Positions 9,863-16,486 of a stretch of 64,000 nucleotides of DNA are shown here, one piece after another. The DNA is from Amphritea opalescens (GTDB lineage Bacteria > Pseudomonadota > Gammaproteobacteria > Pseudomonadales > Balneatricaceae). The notes under the pieces were generated by a model that had not been told where the DNA came from, did no database searches, and was given only the letters and a program-made list of their open reading frames with translations. The position numbers and the translations under genes were made by a program. The stretch is from the NCBI RefSeq assembly GCF_003957515.1, contig NZ_RQXW01000002.1, positions 186,001 to 250,000 on the forward strand. The letters are read 5' to 3'. Position 1 is the stretch's first letter; each line of letters starts with the position of its first letter.

Positions 9863-11011
9863 TCAATCGAGTAGGGCTTCATATCTCTTATCGGTGAGTG
9901 TTTTCATAAAGGCCACCAGTGCATCGATACGCTGATCGGCCAGTGCTGGGCCGGATTCTAACTCTTTAAGAGAGATATTTTGCTGAACTTCAGGGGCGGC
10001 CCAAGGTTGCTCTGTTTCGGGATTGATCTGTCGAACAGGGCTACGGCTATTGTATTTGTTGTAAAACAGCACCACGGTACGCAGGTCTTTAAACACACCG
10101 TTATGCATATAGGGGCCGGTGACGGCGACATTGCGTAGTGTCGGCACTTTAAATTTACCGGCCTGAGCGGGGTCGGACACCGCCGGGTTGTCTAATAACC
10201 CTTGATCGATAAAGTCGGGACTGACGCCATTGATCGCGCGGGCCTGTTGATTAATCGGGACACCGATATTGTGATATTCATAGTTACTGAAGGTTTCGCC
10301 TTCGGCCCTAGGACTCGCTTTTAGCTGGTGACACTGATTGCAGTTAGTGAACTGTTGGGAGAAAAACAGAGTGCGGCCAAGGTCTTCTTGCGGGGTGAGT
10401 TTATATTCGCCGCGTAAAAAACGATCGTATTTCGAATCAAAGGGGGCAAACTCCTCGGTGCGTTCAAATGCCGCAATGCTGTCGGTCATGGCGTTGTAGG
10501 CTGCATCGGGCTGGGCGAAGATATCAGCGCCATAGAGTGCCGTGAAATTTTTGCGATAGAGGGGGATCTTCTGTAATCGGGCCATCAGTGCTGCGGTTGA
10601 TGGCATGCCCATCTCAATCGGATTGGTGGGTGGGCCACCGGCTTGCGCTTGAAGATTTTTAGCACGGCCATCATGAAACTGACCACCCTTATAAACCCCT
10701 TCCTCGGTAAGCTGAAAATCGGGGCTGAACATGGCGTAGCTTGCGGTCGGTGCGTTTCGGTTACCCAGAGAATGTCCATCATCACCTAAGGATACCGCAC
10801 CATTGGCGTCATTCTGTCGGGGATCAGCAAAGCCCGCTTGGGGGGCGTGGCAGGTCGCACAGCTTTGGCTGCGGTTTGCCGATAAACGGGTATCAAAAAA
10901 GAGTTGCTGGCCCAGCTGAACTTTATTTAACAGCGGTTGCTCAGTGTCAGCGGCGATTGTGCCGGTGCTTAGCAGTGTGGAGAGGCTCAGGAGATAGATA
11001 AAGCATTTCAT
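9863..11011 (-). CDS. Di-heme cytochrome c peroxidase (CcpA/MauG family)
   Basis: Periplasmic enzyme: a signal peptide (about residues 1-21, cleaved near TIAA-DTE) precedes two haem c sites, CATCH (C51, C54, H55) and CNQCH (C224, C227, H228). The 382-aa length and the C-terminal motif PTLRNVAVTGPYMHNGVF fit the bacterial di-heme peroxidase family, which reduces hydrogen peroxide with electrons from cytochrome c or a copper protein. Some members are MauG-like oxidases, and the sequence does not settle which. An FNR/ANR-like site lies about 90 bp upstream (11101-11114), and low-oxygen activation is typical for these peroxidases. No methylamine genes are nearby, which argues against a MauG role. 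Confidence 0.85.
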   Translation of the reverse strand: MKCFIYLLSLSTLLSTGTIAADTEQPLLNKVQLGQQLFFDTRLSANRSQSCATCHAPQAGFADPRQNDANGAVSLGDDGHSLGNRNAPTASYAMFSPDFQLTEEGVYKGGQFHDGRAKNLQAQAGGPPTNPIEMGMPSTAALMARLQKIPLYRKNFTALYGADIFAQPDAAYNAMTDSIAAFERTEEFAPFDSKYDRFLRGEYKLTPQEDLGRTLFFSQQFTNCNQCHQLKASPRAEGETFSNYEYHNIGVPINQQARAINGVSPDFIDQGLLDNPAVSDPAQAGKFKVPTLRNVAVTGPYMHNGVFKDLRTVVLFYNKYNSRSPVRQINPETEQPWAAPEVQQNISLKELESGPALADQRIDALVAFMKTLTDKRYEALLD

Positions 11012-11100
11012 AATAGATGCAAATGATAGTGAATCGTATTTGCAATAATATCAGAATTGCTCTTTGAGGCGGGAAGTATTTTTGCTGGGGCTCTAATGGC

Positions 11101-11114
11101 TTGACTCAAATCAA
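11101..11114 (-). promoter_or_regulatory. Candidate FNR/ANR box upstream of the cytochrome c peroxidase
   Basis: On the minus strand the sequence reads TTGATTTGAGTCAA, one mismatch from the consensus TTGAT-N4-ATCAA. Placed as a class II site (centre at -41.5), it predicts a start of transcription near 11066 and puts AATACT, a 4/6 match to the -10 hexamer, at about -14 to -9. It lies one base past the end of the neighbouring phosphoesterase gene. Confidence 0.55.
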
Positions 11115-11115
11115 G

Positions 11116-12066
11116 CTAATGGGGCTGATTAAGTTCATCGAGTACCGCTTGCACGGTTTCATAGCAGCAACCGCAATTAATATTAACCGAGGTGTGCTCT
11201 CGAACGGCCTCGATGGTGGTGAGCTGCTCTCGCTGAACGATTTCAACAAAGGCGCGTCGGCGGATACGTTTGCAGGCACAGATCACCGGTTCGCTGGAAT
11301 ATGACAGTGGCGCAGAGGGCTCGCTCACTACCTTCATGGTCGGCCATTCCAGCAGTTGCAGTTTGCCGCTGTCGGTTTCAACCAGTGCGGTACAGTGCTC
11401 AACCCAGTCGCCATCGTTGCAGTACAGCGCTCCCTTGCGGTGGTTAAAGCCTGCTTGATGGATATGCCCGCCGATATAGCCATCCAGTGATTGCCGTTTA
11501 GCCTCGGTACAAGCGGCATCCTGAAAGTGTTGAATATAGCGTTGGGCGGTACTAAAACGTTGTTTTATCATCGCGGCGAGTGAGCGGTAAGGTAGCTTCA
11601 GCCATTGACGTACGCGGTTGTAGCTGCGGTTTAACCAGAGCAACAGTTGGTGGCTATGATCACCTAGCAGCAACATGAGTGGATGGATACGGACATGACT
11701 GTCAAACTCATCACCGTGGGATACCAGAAAGCGACGGCCATCACGGGTTTTGTGGATCGCTTTACGGCGAATCTGTAACTTGCCTAACCTTAAGCCGCAG
11801 ACTTTACGCAGTGGGGCGTCGTGATTACCGGGGATATAAATAATGTCACACCCCTCTCTGGCCATCTGCCAGAGCTGCCCGATAAGCAGTTGTTGATCCT
11901 GAGGTAGAACGGCTTTTTTACGCATCGCCGCGAGATCGATAATATCGCCGACCAGATAAAGTTTTTTCGGAGCGAGTTGCGTCAGCGCTTCACTAAGTAA
12001 CTTCGCCTGACAATCGGGGGTGCCTAAATGCACATCGGAGATAAACATGGTGTGGATATTCTGCAT
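11116..12066 (-). CDS. Metallophosphoesterase fused to a C-terminal BFD-like [2Fe-2S] domain
   Basis: The 316-aa protein has two parts. Residues 1-235 are a calcineurin-like phosphoesterase of the UDP-2,3-diacylglucosamine hydrolase-like group: SDVHLG (D11, H13), VGDIID (D41), PGNHD (80-83), SHGDE (H117) and GGHIHQAG (199-206). Residues 260-312 look like a bacterioferritin-associated ferredoxin-type domain, with CAC (C263, C265) and CGCC (C298, C301), matching C-x-C ... C-x-x-C. The ATG at 12066 is chosen over a TTG at 12081 for its better ribosome site. The substrate is unknown; a redox-sensing or iron-linked control of the hydrolase is an inference. It lies directly upstream of the peroxidase gene. 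Confidence 0.8.
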   Translation of the reverse strand: MQNIHTMFISDVHLGTPDCQAKLLSEALTQLAPKKLYLVGDIIDLAAMRKKAVLPQDQQLLIGQLWQMAREGCDIIYIPGNHDAPLRKVCGLRLGKLQIRRKAIHKTRDGRRFLVSHGDEFDSHVRIHPLMLLLGDHSHQLLLWLNRSYNRVRQWLKLPYRSLAAMIKQRFSTAQRYIQHFQDAACTEAKRQSLDGYIGGHIHQAGFNHRKGALYCNDGDWVEHCTALVETDSGKLQLLEWPTMKVVSEPSAPLSYSSEPVICACKRIRRRAFVEIVQREQLTTIEAVREHTSVNINCGCCYETVQAVLDELNQPH

Positions 12067-12183
12067 CTTACTGTCCAGCAATCAGTTTGGGGGCAGTATG
12101 GCGGTTAAAGGTGACACTGAGCTTTAAAACAGATGAACAGATGGTGACAACGGGTAGACAAGGCTTGATAGGGAGTGATCGGT

Positions 12184-12207
12184 TGGCCCTGATAAGGCTC
12201 AGGGCCA
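12184..12207. other. Perfect 9-bp stem-loop after the AhpD-like gene
   Basis: TGGCCCTGA (12184-12192) pairs with TCAGGGCCA (12199-12207) around a six-base loop. There is no T run on the minus strand after it. It sits between the AhpD-like gene and the phosphoesterase gene, both minus strand, and may act as an mRNA 3'-end or processing structure. Confidence 0.55.
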
Positions 12208-12224
12208 GCGGTTAGCTTGCTAGC

Positions 12225-12806
12225 TTATGTGCGGGGGACGCGGGCAAGGGTGTAAAATTCGTTGTTGGCCTGCATGTTAGTGACAATGGCGATTCGGTTT
12301 GAAAGGCCAAAGAAGGCGGTAATACCCGTGATGTCGAGAATATCGTCATCATCAAAACCGTAGGTTTTTAATTCGGCATAGTCGTCTTCTGCTATGGTTT
12401 CCGGTGCCCGTGAAACTTTGATGGCAAAGGTGAGCATCGCTTTTTGTTTATCGGTGAGTGGAGCATGGCGGTAATTAATCGCGATCTGATCGGCTAACAA
12501 CGGTTCTTTTGAATAGACGCGCAACAGAGCGCCGTGGGCGATTACACAATACTGACAGCCGTTTAGGGCGCTGGTGGCGACGATAATCATCTCTTTCTCT
12601 GCCGCACTAAGGGTGCTGCCTTCCCGAGCCATTACAGCATCATGGTAGGCGAAGAAGGCGCGAAACTCATCGGGCCGGTAGGTGAGCGTCAGAAAGACAT
12701 TCGGGATAAAGCCCGCTTTTTCTTGTACGGCCAAAATTCTGTCGCGGATATCGGCGGGCAGATCGGGTAGTGCTGTAATCGGGTAGCGACTGATGGGTTG
12801 AGTCAT
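12225..12806 (-). CDS. AhpD-like peroxidase-related / carboxymuconolactone decarboxylase family protein
   Basis: A 193-aa helical protein whose active-site motif CQYCVIAH (C84, C87, H91) is the CxxC-x3-H pattern of the AhpD/carboxymuconolactone decarboxylase superfamily. The surrounding words (AGFIPNVFLTL, FRAFFAYHDAVM, DILDITGITAFFGLSNRIA) match the subgroup usually called uncharacterised peroxidase-related enzyme. Expected chemistry is thiol-disulfide exchange or peroxide reduction, but no substrate is established. It is divergent from a GlxA-type regulator across 106 bp, which suggests that regulator controls it. No ribosome site of note other than an AGAGA stretch is visible. Confidence 0.8.
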   Translation of the reverse strand: MTQPISRYPITALPDLPADIRDRILAVQEKAGFIPNVFLTLTYRPDEFRAFFAYHDAVMAREGSTLSAAEKEMIIVATSALNGCQYCVIAHGALLRVYSKEPLLADQIAINYRHAPLTDKQKAMLTFAIKVSRAPETIAEDDYAELKTYGFDDDDILDITGITAFFGLSNRIAIVTNMQANNEFYTLARVPRT

Positions 12807-12912
12807 TATTTTTATATCTCTCTGTCTGGTGTCAATGATAGATCTAGGTTACGCTGAAAAATCGATCAAATTAAGACATTCGTTCGCCAATTAACGAGCA
12901 AATCAGGTCATT

Positions 12913-13908
12913 ATGTACAAAGTTATTGGATTAGCCTTCGATGGCTGTCAAGCCACAGGACTGACCTCACCTTTCGATGTGTTTAACGTCGTTAACTCTA
13001 TCTGGAAGCAGACGCGGGGCGAGGATGACACACTATATGAGTGTCAGTTGGCTTCACGTGATGGCGGTTGGGTGAGCTGCTCCAATGGTATGCGGATCAT
13101 GGCCGATGTTTCATTCGCGCAGATGCCCGAGGCGGATCTGATTGTTATCCCCGGTATCCACCATCTCGATGTGCGTTCATTGCTCAAGCGGCTAGCCCAG
13201 CTCGATGAAGAGACCCAGTGGTTAAGCCAATATATTCAACGGGGAATACCGATAGCGGCAAACTGCAGTGGTGTTTTTCTGTTGGGTGACGCGGGCGGGT
13301 TGGTTGGTAAGCGGGCAACCACGGCATGGTGGTTGGGCAAGGCTTTTAGCAGCCGCTATCCGGCGGTCGAGCACTGTCCTGATACCATGTTAGTGAATGA
13401 TCAGGGGGCTTATACGTCCGGCTCTATGACCGCTAACTTAGGCGCCATGCTGGCTTTGGTGGAGCAGCAGGTCGGGCGCCATTTAGCGCAGAGCGCCGCC
13501 CGAAATATGTTGATCGATGCGGCTCAAAGCACGGCATCCCCCTATATTTTTATGCAGGAAAGCAGCGATCATCAAGATAGCTTGGTATTGGCTATTGAGA
13601 GTCAGCTACAACGGGACGTATCCCATAAGCTTTGTTTACAGACCTTAGCGAGTGGTCATGGGGTCAGTGTGCGTACCCTTTCGCGTCGCTTCAAAGCGGC
13701 GAACGGTATCAGTGTGGCTGATTATCAACAGCAGCTGCGTTTTGAGCAGACCAAGCTCTTATTAGAAACGACCAGTTTGAGCCTAGAGCAGGTCGTTGAG
13801 CGGGTCGGTTATGCCAGCCCTAGCTCGCTAAGGCGGCTGTTTCAAAAAGCACTGGGGGAATCGCCCAGCCATTATCGCAAACGGGTACAACAAAAAGGCG
13901 CTCATTAG
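12913..13908 (+). CDS. GlxA-type transcriptional regulator (DJ-1/PfpI domain plus AraC helix-turn-helix)
   Basis: Residues 1-200 form a DJ-1/PfpI-like (class I amidotransferase fold) domain with the nucleophile-elbow cysteine C118 in AANCSG. Residues 230-325 hold an AraC-type double helix-turn-helix (VRTLSRRFKAANG, then VERVGYASPSSLRRLF). Proteins of this layout are transcription factors that sense small molecules, often methylated amines or glycine-betaine derivatives, but the ligand here is unknown. It is divergent from the AhpD-like gene, its most likely target. It is followed 53 bp later by the uracil-DNA-glycosylase-like gene, possibly cotranscribed. Confidence 0.85.
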   Translation: MYKVIGLAFDGCQATGLTSPFDVFNVVNSIWKQTRGEDDTLYECQLASRDGGWVSCSNGMRIMADVSFAQMPEADLIVIPGIHHLDVRSLLKRLAQLDEETQWLSQYIQRGIPIAANCSGVFLLGDAGGLVGKRATTAWWLGKAFSSRYPAVEHCPDTMLVNDQGAYTSGSMTANLGAMLALVEQQVGRHLAQSAARNMLIDAAQSTASPYIFMQESSDHQDSLVLAIESQLQRDVSHKLCLQTLASGHGVSVRTLSRRFKAANGISVADYQQQLRFEQTKLLLETTSLSLEQVVERVGYASPSSLRRLFQKALGESPSHYRKRVQQKGAH

Positions 13909-13961
13909 GCTAAGTCGTTTAATGAGCCATTGAGGCCTGAGCCTATTCATAGGAGAAAAGA

Positions 13962-14567
13962 GTGGAAACTGATCAGCAGCTGATTGCCCGAGTGAAGGCC
14001 TGTGATATCTGTGCCCCCTATCTACCCGATGGTGTGAGGCCGGTGATTCAGTTTGATCGAGCCGCGCGGATACTGATCGCGGCGCAAGCACCTGGACGGC
14101 GGGTGCATGAAACCGGCATCCCTTTTAATGACCCCAGTGGTGACCGCCTACGGGATTGGTTGGGCATCGATCGAGATACCTTCTATGACGCTCAACAAAT
14201 CGCGATTCTCCCAATGGGATTCTGCTATCCGGGTACCGGTAAGTCCGGTGATCTGCCCCCTCGTAAAGAGTGCGCTCCGCAGTGGCGCCAGTTACTGCTC
14301 GATCGTTTACCGAATCTGCAGCTGATTCTCGTGATCGGCCAATATGCTCAGGCTTGGCATCTGCAAGAAAAAGGATCGGTAACCGAGATGGTCTCCCGCT
14401 GGCGGGAATATAGCGAGCGCGAGGGTACGGCTATCTTTCCTATGCCTCACCCGAGTCCCCGTAACAATATCTGGTTGCGTAAGAATCCCTGGTTTGAAGT
14501 AGAGTTGGTGCCAGCACTACAGCAGCGGGTGAAGGTGGTGCTTAATCAAGTAAACTCTGATGAATAA
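13962..14567 (+). CDS. Uracil-DNA glycosylase superfamily protein with four candidate cluster cysteines
   Basis: A 201-aa protein of the uracil-DNA glycosylase superfamily. It starts with GTG after AGGAGAA. The first motif is AAQAPGRR (residues 40-47), where family 4 enzymes have GEAPG, and the last is PHPSPRNN (162-169), equivalent to the HPS/HPxP leucine-loop region. Cysteines at 14, 17, 88 and 104 have the spacing of the four [4Fe-4S] ligands of family 4 and 5 glycosylases. The segment between (ILPMGFCYPGTG) lacks the usual asparagine of TNVVKC, so uracil excision is uncertain. Its 3' end overlaps the next gene by 8 bp, suggesting translational coupling. Confidence 0.8.
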   Translation: METDQQLIARVKACDICAPYLPDGVRPVIQFDRAARILIAAQAPGRRVHETGIPFNDPSGDRLRDWLGIDRDTFYDAQQIAILPMGFCYPGTGKSGDLPPRKECAPQWRQLLLDRLPNLQLILVIGQYAQAWHLQEKGSVTEMVSRWREYSEREGTAIFPMPHPSPRNNIWLRKNPWFEVELVPALQQRVKVVLNQVNSDE

Positions 14568-14820
14568 ACTGCCTGAATGGCTAATAAAACTGGTGATTGT
14601 GGCGCTGTTGCCGTTGGTGATGTGCTTCGGCTATTACTCCTCGATTGCGTTGGAGAGTACTGCTTGGATGATACTGGCCGTGGTGGCGTTACCCCTGATG
14701 CTATTGGGGCTTGGTGGTCTTGTGTGGAGTCATTCCAAAAACGGACTTAAGCGCTTAACGCCGCTTTGGTGGGCTTGTGTCGTTATTGCGGTCATGAGTT
14801 TGATCTGGGTCTGGGGATAA
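14560..14820 (+). CDS. Small inner-membrane protein of unknown function
   Basis: An 86-aa protein not recognised as any family. It has three hydrophobic stretches: about residues 9-28 (LIKLVIVALLPLVMCFGYYS), 34-54 and 67-85, with the basic segment HSKNGLKRL between the second and third. Its ATG lies inside the end of the glycosylase-like gene (8-bp overlap), which points to cotranslation with it. A 63-bp untranslated stretch follows before the next ribosome site. Function cannot be inferred beyond membrane location. Confidence 0.65.
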   Translation: MNKLPEWLIKLVIVALLPLVMCFGYYSSIALESTAWMILAVVALPLMLLGLGGLVWSHSKNGLKRLTPLWWACVVIAVMSLIWVWG

Positions 14821-14901
14821 CTTTTTCTTTACTGCAGGCTTGTGCTGCGTTTCGTTATAATAAAGCGATATTAAGTTGATTGCGTGACAGGTGGATTTAG
14901 G

Positions 14902-15618
14902 ATGACCGAGATAAAGCAAAAGATAGCCCTGTTTATAGATGCCGATAATGCCCCCGCGAGTAAGTTTGAAAATGTACTGAGTGAAGTGGCTAAGTATGGT
15001 GTGGTCACCATCCGTAAGGCTTACGGTAACTGGAAATCGCCCACCCTGAAATCTTGGGAGGACCTGTTACATGAATATGCGATTCAGCCGGTGCAGCAGT
15101 ATGACTTAATCAAAGGGAAGAATGCTTCCGATATTGCGTTAGTCATTGATGCGATGGATGTTATGTACACCAAAGATATCGATGTGATGTGTTTTATCTC
15201 CTCTGATTGTGACTTCACCCCGATGGTGACCCGCGCGTTAGCGGAAGGCAAAATGGTGTTAGGGTTTGGCGAACGTAAAGCGCCGTCCCCGTTTGTGAAT
15301 GCCTGCTCTAAATTCCTCTTTCTTGACGAGCCAGAAACCGTCGAAAACGCCAATAGTACCAAACCGAAAAATATCAAATCGGACACCAAGCTCATTAATC
15401 TGCTGCGTCAGGCGATTGAAGCCAACGAAGATGAAGATGGGTGGGCACCTTTGGGCCCCGTGGGTTCGAATATCTCCAACCGCACCTCGTTCGATTGCCG
15501 TAACTATGGCTTCAAAAACCTGAGTAGCCTGTTCAAAGCCGTCGATCTATTTGAGTTGAAGCGGGGGCAGGGGCGATCTTTTCTGGTGCGGGATGTACGT
15601 AAGAGTAAAAAGGGGTAA
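14902..15618 (+). CDS. NYN-domain protein with C-terminal OST-HTH/LOTUS domain
   Basis: Residues 1-142 are a NYN (LabA/DUF88-like) PIN-fold domain with acidic residues in the expected places: FIDADN (D13, D15), NASDIALVIDAMD (D77) and SSDCDF (D102, D104), consistent with a metal-dependent RNase active site. Residues 163-232 match an OST-HTH/LOTUS RNA-binding domain (LLRQAIE, DGWAPLGPVGSNI, YGFKNLSSLFK). A ribosome site AGGTGG at 14889-14894 supports the ATG at 14902 rather than the upstream GTG at 14884. Predicted role: RNA degradation or processing. Targets are unknown. It stands alone, with a long gene-free region after it. Confidence 0.85.
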   Translation: MTEIKQKIALFIDADNAPASKFENVLSEVAKYGVVTIRKAYGNWKSPTLKSWEDLLHEYAIQPVQQYDLIKGKNASDIALVIDAMDVMYTKDIDVMCFISSDCDFTPMVTRALAEGKMVLGFGERKAPSPFVNACSKFLFLDEPETVENANSTKPKNIKSDTKLINLLRQAIEANEDEDGWAPLGPVGSNISNRTSFDCRNYGFKNLSSLFKAVDLFELKRGQGRSFLVRDVRKSKKG

Positions 15619-15940
15619 AGGTTCGCCAATGATGCGGACACGACGGTGATTACCCGTCAGAGATTCTGAAGATACTGTGGTTATGTCTTTAGATTACTGC
15701 AATAGCTTAATGGAAACCGTCCACTTACTCCGTTCGCCTGTTAATGTTGAACATCTGAATAGGTCGATTGCTGCAATATCGTGAGGGGAAAACCACGTAA
15801 CGGGCTGTTATCACGGATAGGTAACGCTGTTAGTTAATAAATTCGTTACCCTGCGGTATATGCAAAGCAAAAAAAGAGAGCCCGCAGCTCTCTTTTGTTT
15901 TTTTGATCTTATGCTTTTTCGAGCAGCGACGTTTCAGCTC
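15619..15940. other. Gene-free region
   Basis: No coding frame on either strand in these 322 bp shows family features or a ribosome site. A small hairpin (GACGG / CCGTC, 15643-15659) and a 7-bp perfect inverted repeat (GGTAACG 15820-15826 with CGTTACC 15844-15850) are present. The distal end carries the terminator listed separately. An sRNA transcribed rightward into that terminator is possible but no promoter was clear. Confidence 0.4.
15864..15900. terminator. Bidirectional intrinsic terminator
   Basis: A 10-bp perfect stem AAAAGAGAGC (15872-15881) with GCTCTCTTTT (15887-15896) and five-base loop ends in T runs on both strands. It terminates the minus-strand 63-aa gene and anything read rightward from the gene-free region. 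Confidence 0.85.
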
Positions 15941-16132
15941 TTAATGCACTTCCGCATATTTGCGCTGTATCGCCACCAGCGCCGGCTGGGCTTCCAGTGG
16001 TGCGTAGGCGATGGCTTGATCAAAGAGTTCTTTGTTTTCCTCGGAGAGGCGCTCTTCTTCGTTCATGGCAGAGAGTTTCTGCATCGCTTCAACAAACTTG
16101 GGGTGTTGTTTCTGCTTCTTGGCCGGTTTCAT
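15941..16132 (-). CDS. Small soluble protein of unknown function (63 aa)
   Basis: I do not recognise this protein. It is charged and probably helical, with no signal peptide or membrane segment: a lysine-rich start (MKPAKKQKQHPKF), an acidic middle (NEEERLSEENKELF) and an alanine-rich end. The near-perfect AAGGAGG ribosome site at 16141-16147, nine bases before the ATG, and the terminator right after it make it a convincing gene. It lies 42 bp after ppiC and probably shares a transcript with dbpA-ppiC. Confidence 0.65.
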   Translation of the reverse strand: MKPAKKQKQHPKFVEAMQKLSAMNEEERLSEENKELFDQAIAYAPLEAQPALVAIQRKYAEVH

Positions 16133-16174
16133 AGGAACTACCTCCTTAAGTTGGCGACTGTATCGGGCTAACGG

Positions 16175-16453
16175 TTAGCTGCGATAGAGTGTCTGTATAA
16201 GATGAAAACCAAACTTTGTTTTCACCGGTCCGTGGATTTCCAGTACTTTCTTGCGGAAAACCACATTGTCGAACGCTTTTACCATGGTGCCGGGCCGAAA
16301 TTCACCCAGATCACCACCCCGTTTGGCGGAGTTACACAGAGAGTGTTTTTTTGCCAAGCGGGCAAAATCCTCCCCTTTTTCCAGTTGTTGCTTCAGCTTG
16401 TCAGCTTCGGCTTTGGTTTTCACTAGAATATGCCGCGCCGATGCTACCGCCAT
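16175..16453 (-). CDS. ppiC: Peptidyl-prolyl cis-trans isomerase PpiC (parvulin)
   Basis: A free-standing 92-aa parvulin domain with no signal peptide, so cytosolic. The family pattern is complete: SARHILVKTKAEAD at the start, DFARLAKKHSLCNSAKRGGDLG (about 28-51), then F-x-x-G-x-M-V-x-A-F-D and KTKFGFHLI near the end. It accelerates cis-trans isomerisation at proline peptide bonds during folding. Length equals the E. coli enzyme (93 aa). It starts 33 bp after dbpA and reads the same way, so the two are probably cotranscribed. Confidence 0.93.
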   Translation of the reverse strand: MAVASARHILVKTKAEADKLKQQLEKGEDFARLAKKHSLCNSAKRGGDLGEFRPGTMVKAFDNVVFRKKVLEIHGPVKTKFGFHLIQTLYRS

Positions 16454-16486
16454 ATTAAAATACCTTTGTTATCCGAGTAAATGTTT

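Noticed and set aside
11019-11043. Dyad GCAAAT ... ATTTGC before the peroxidase as a Fur box
   Set aside because: The half-sites match the Fur 7-1-7 pattern poorly.
15860-16171. Open frame antisense to the 63-aa gene
   Set aside because: It starts in the terminator hairpin and has no ribosome site; the other strand has a strong one.
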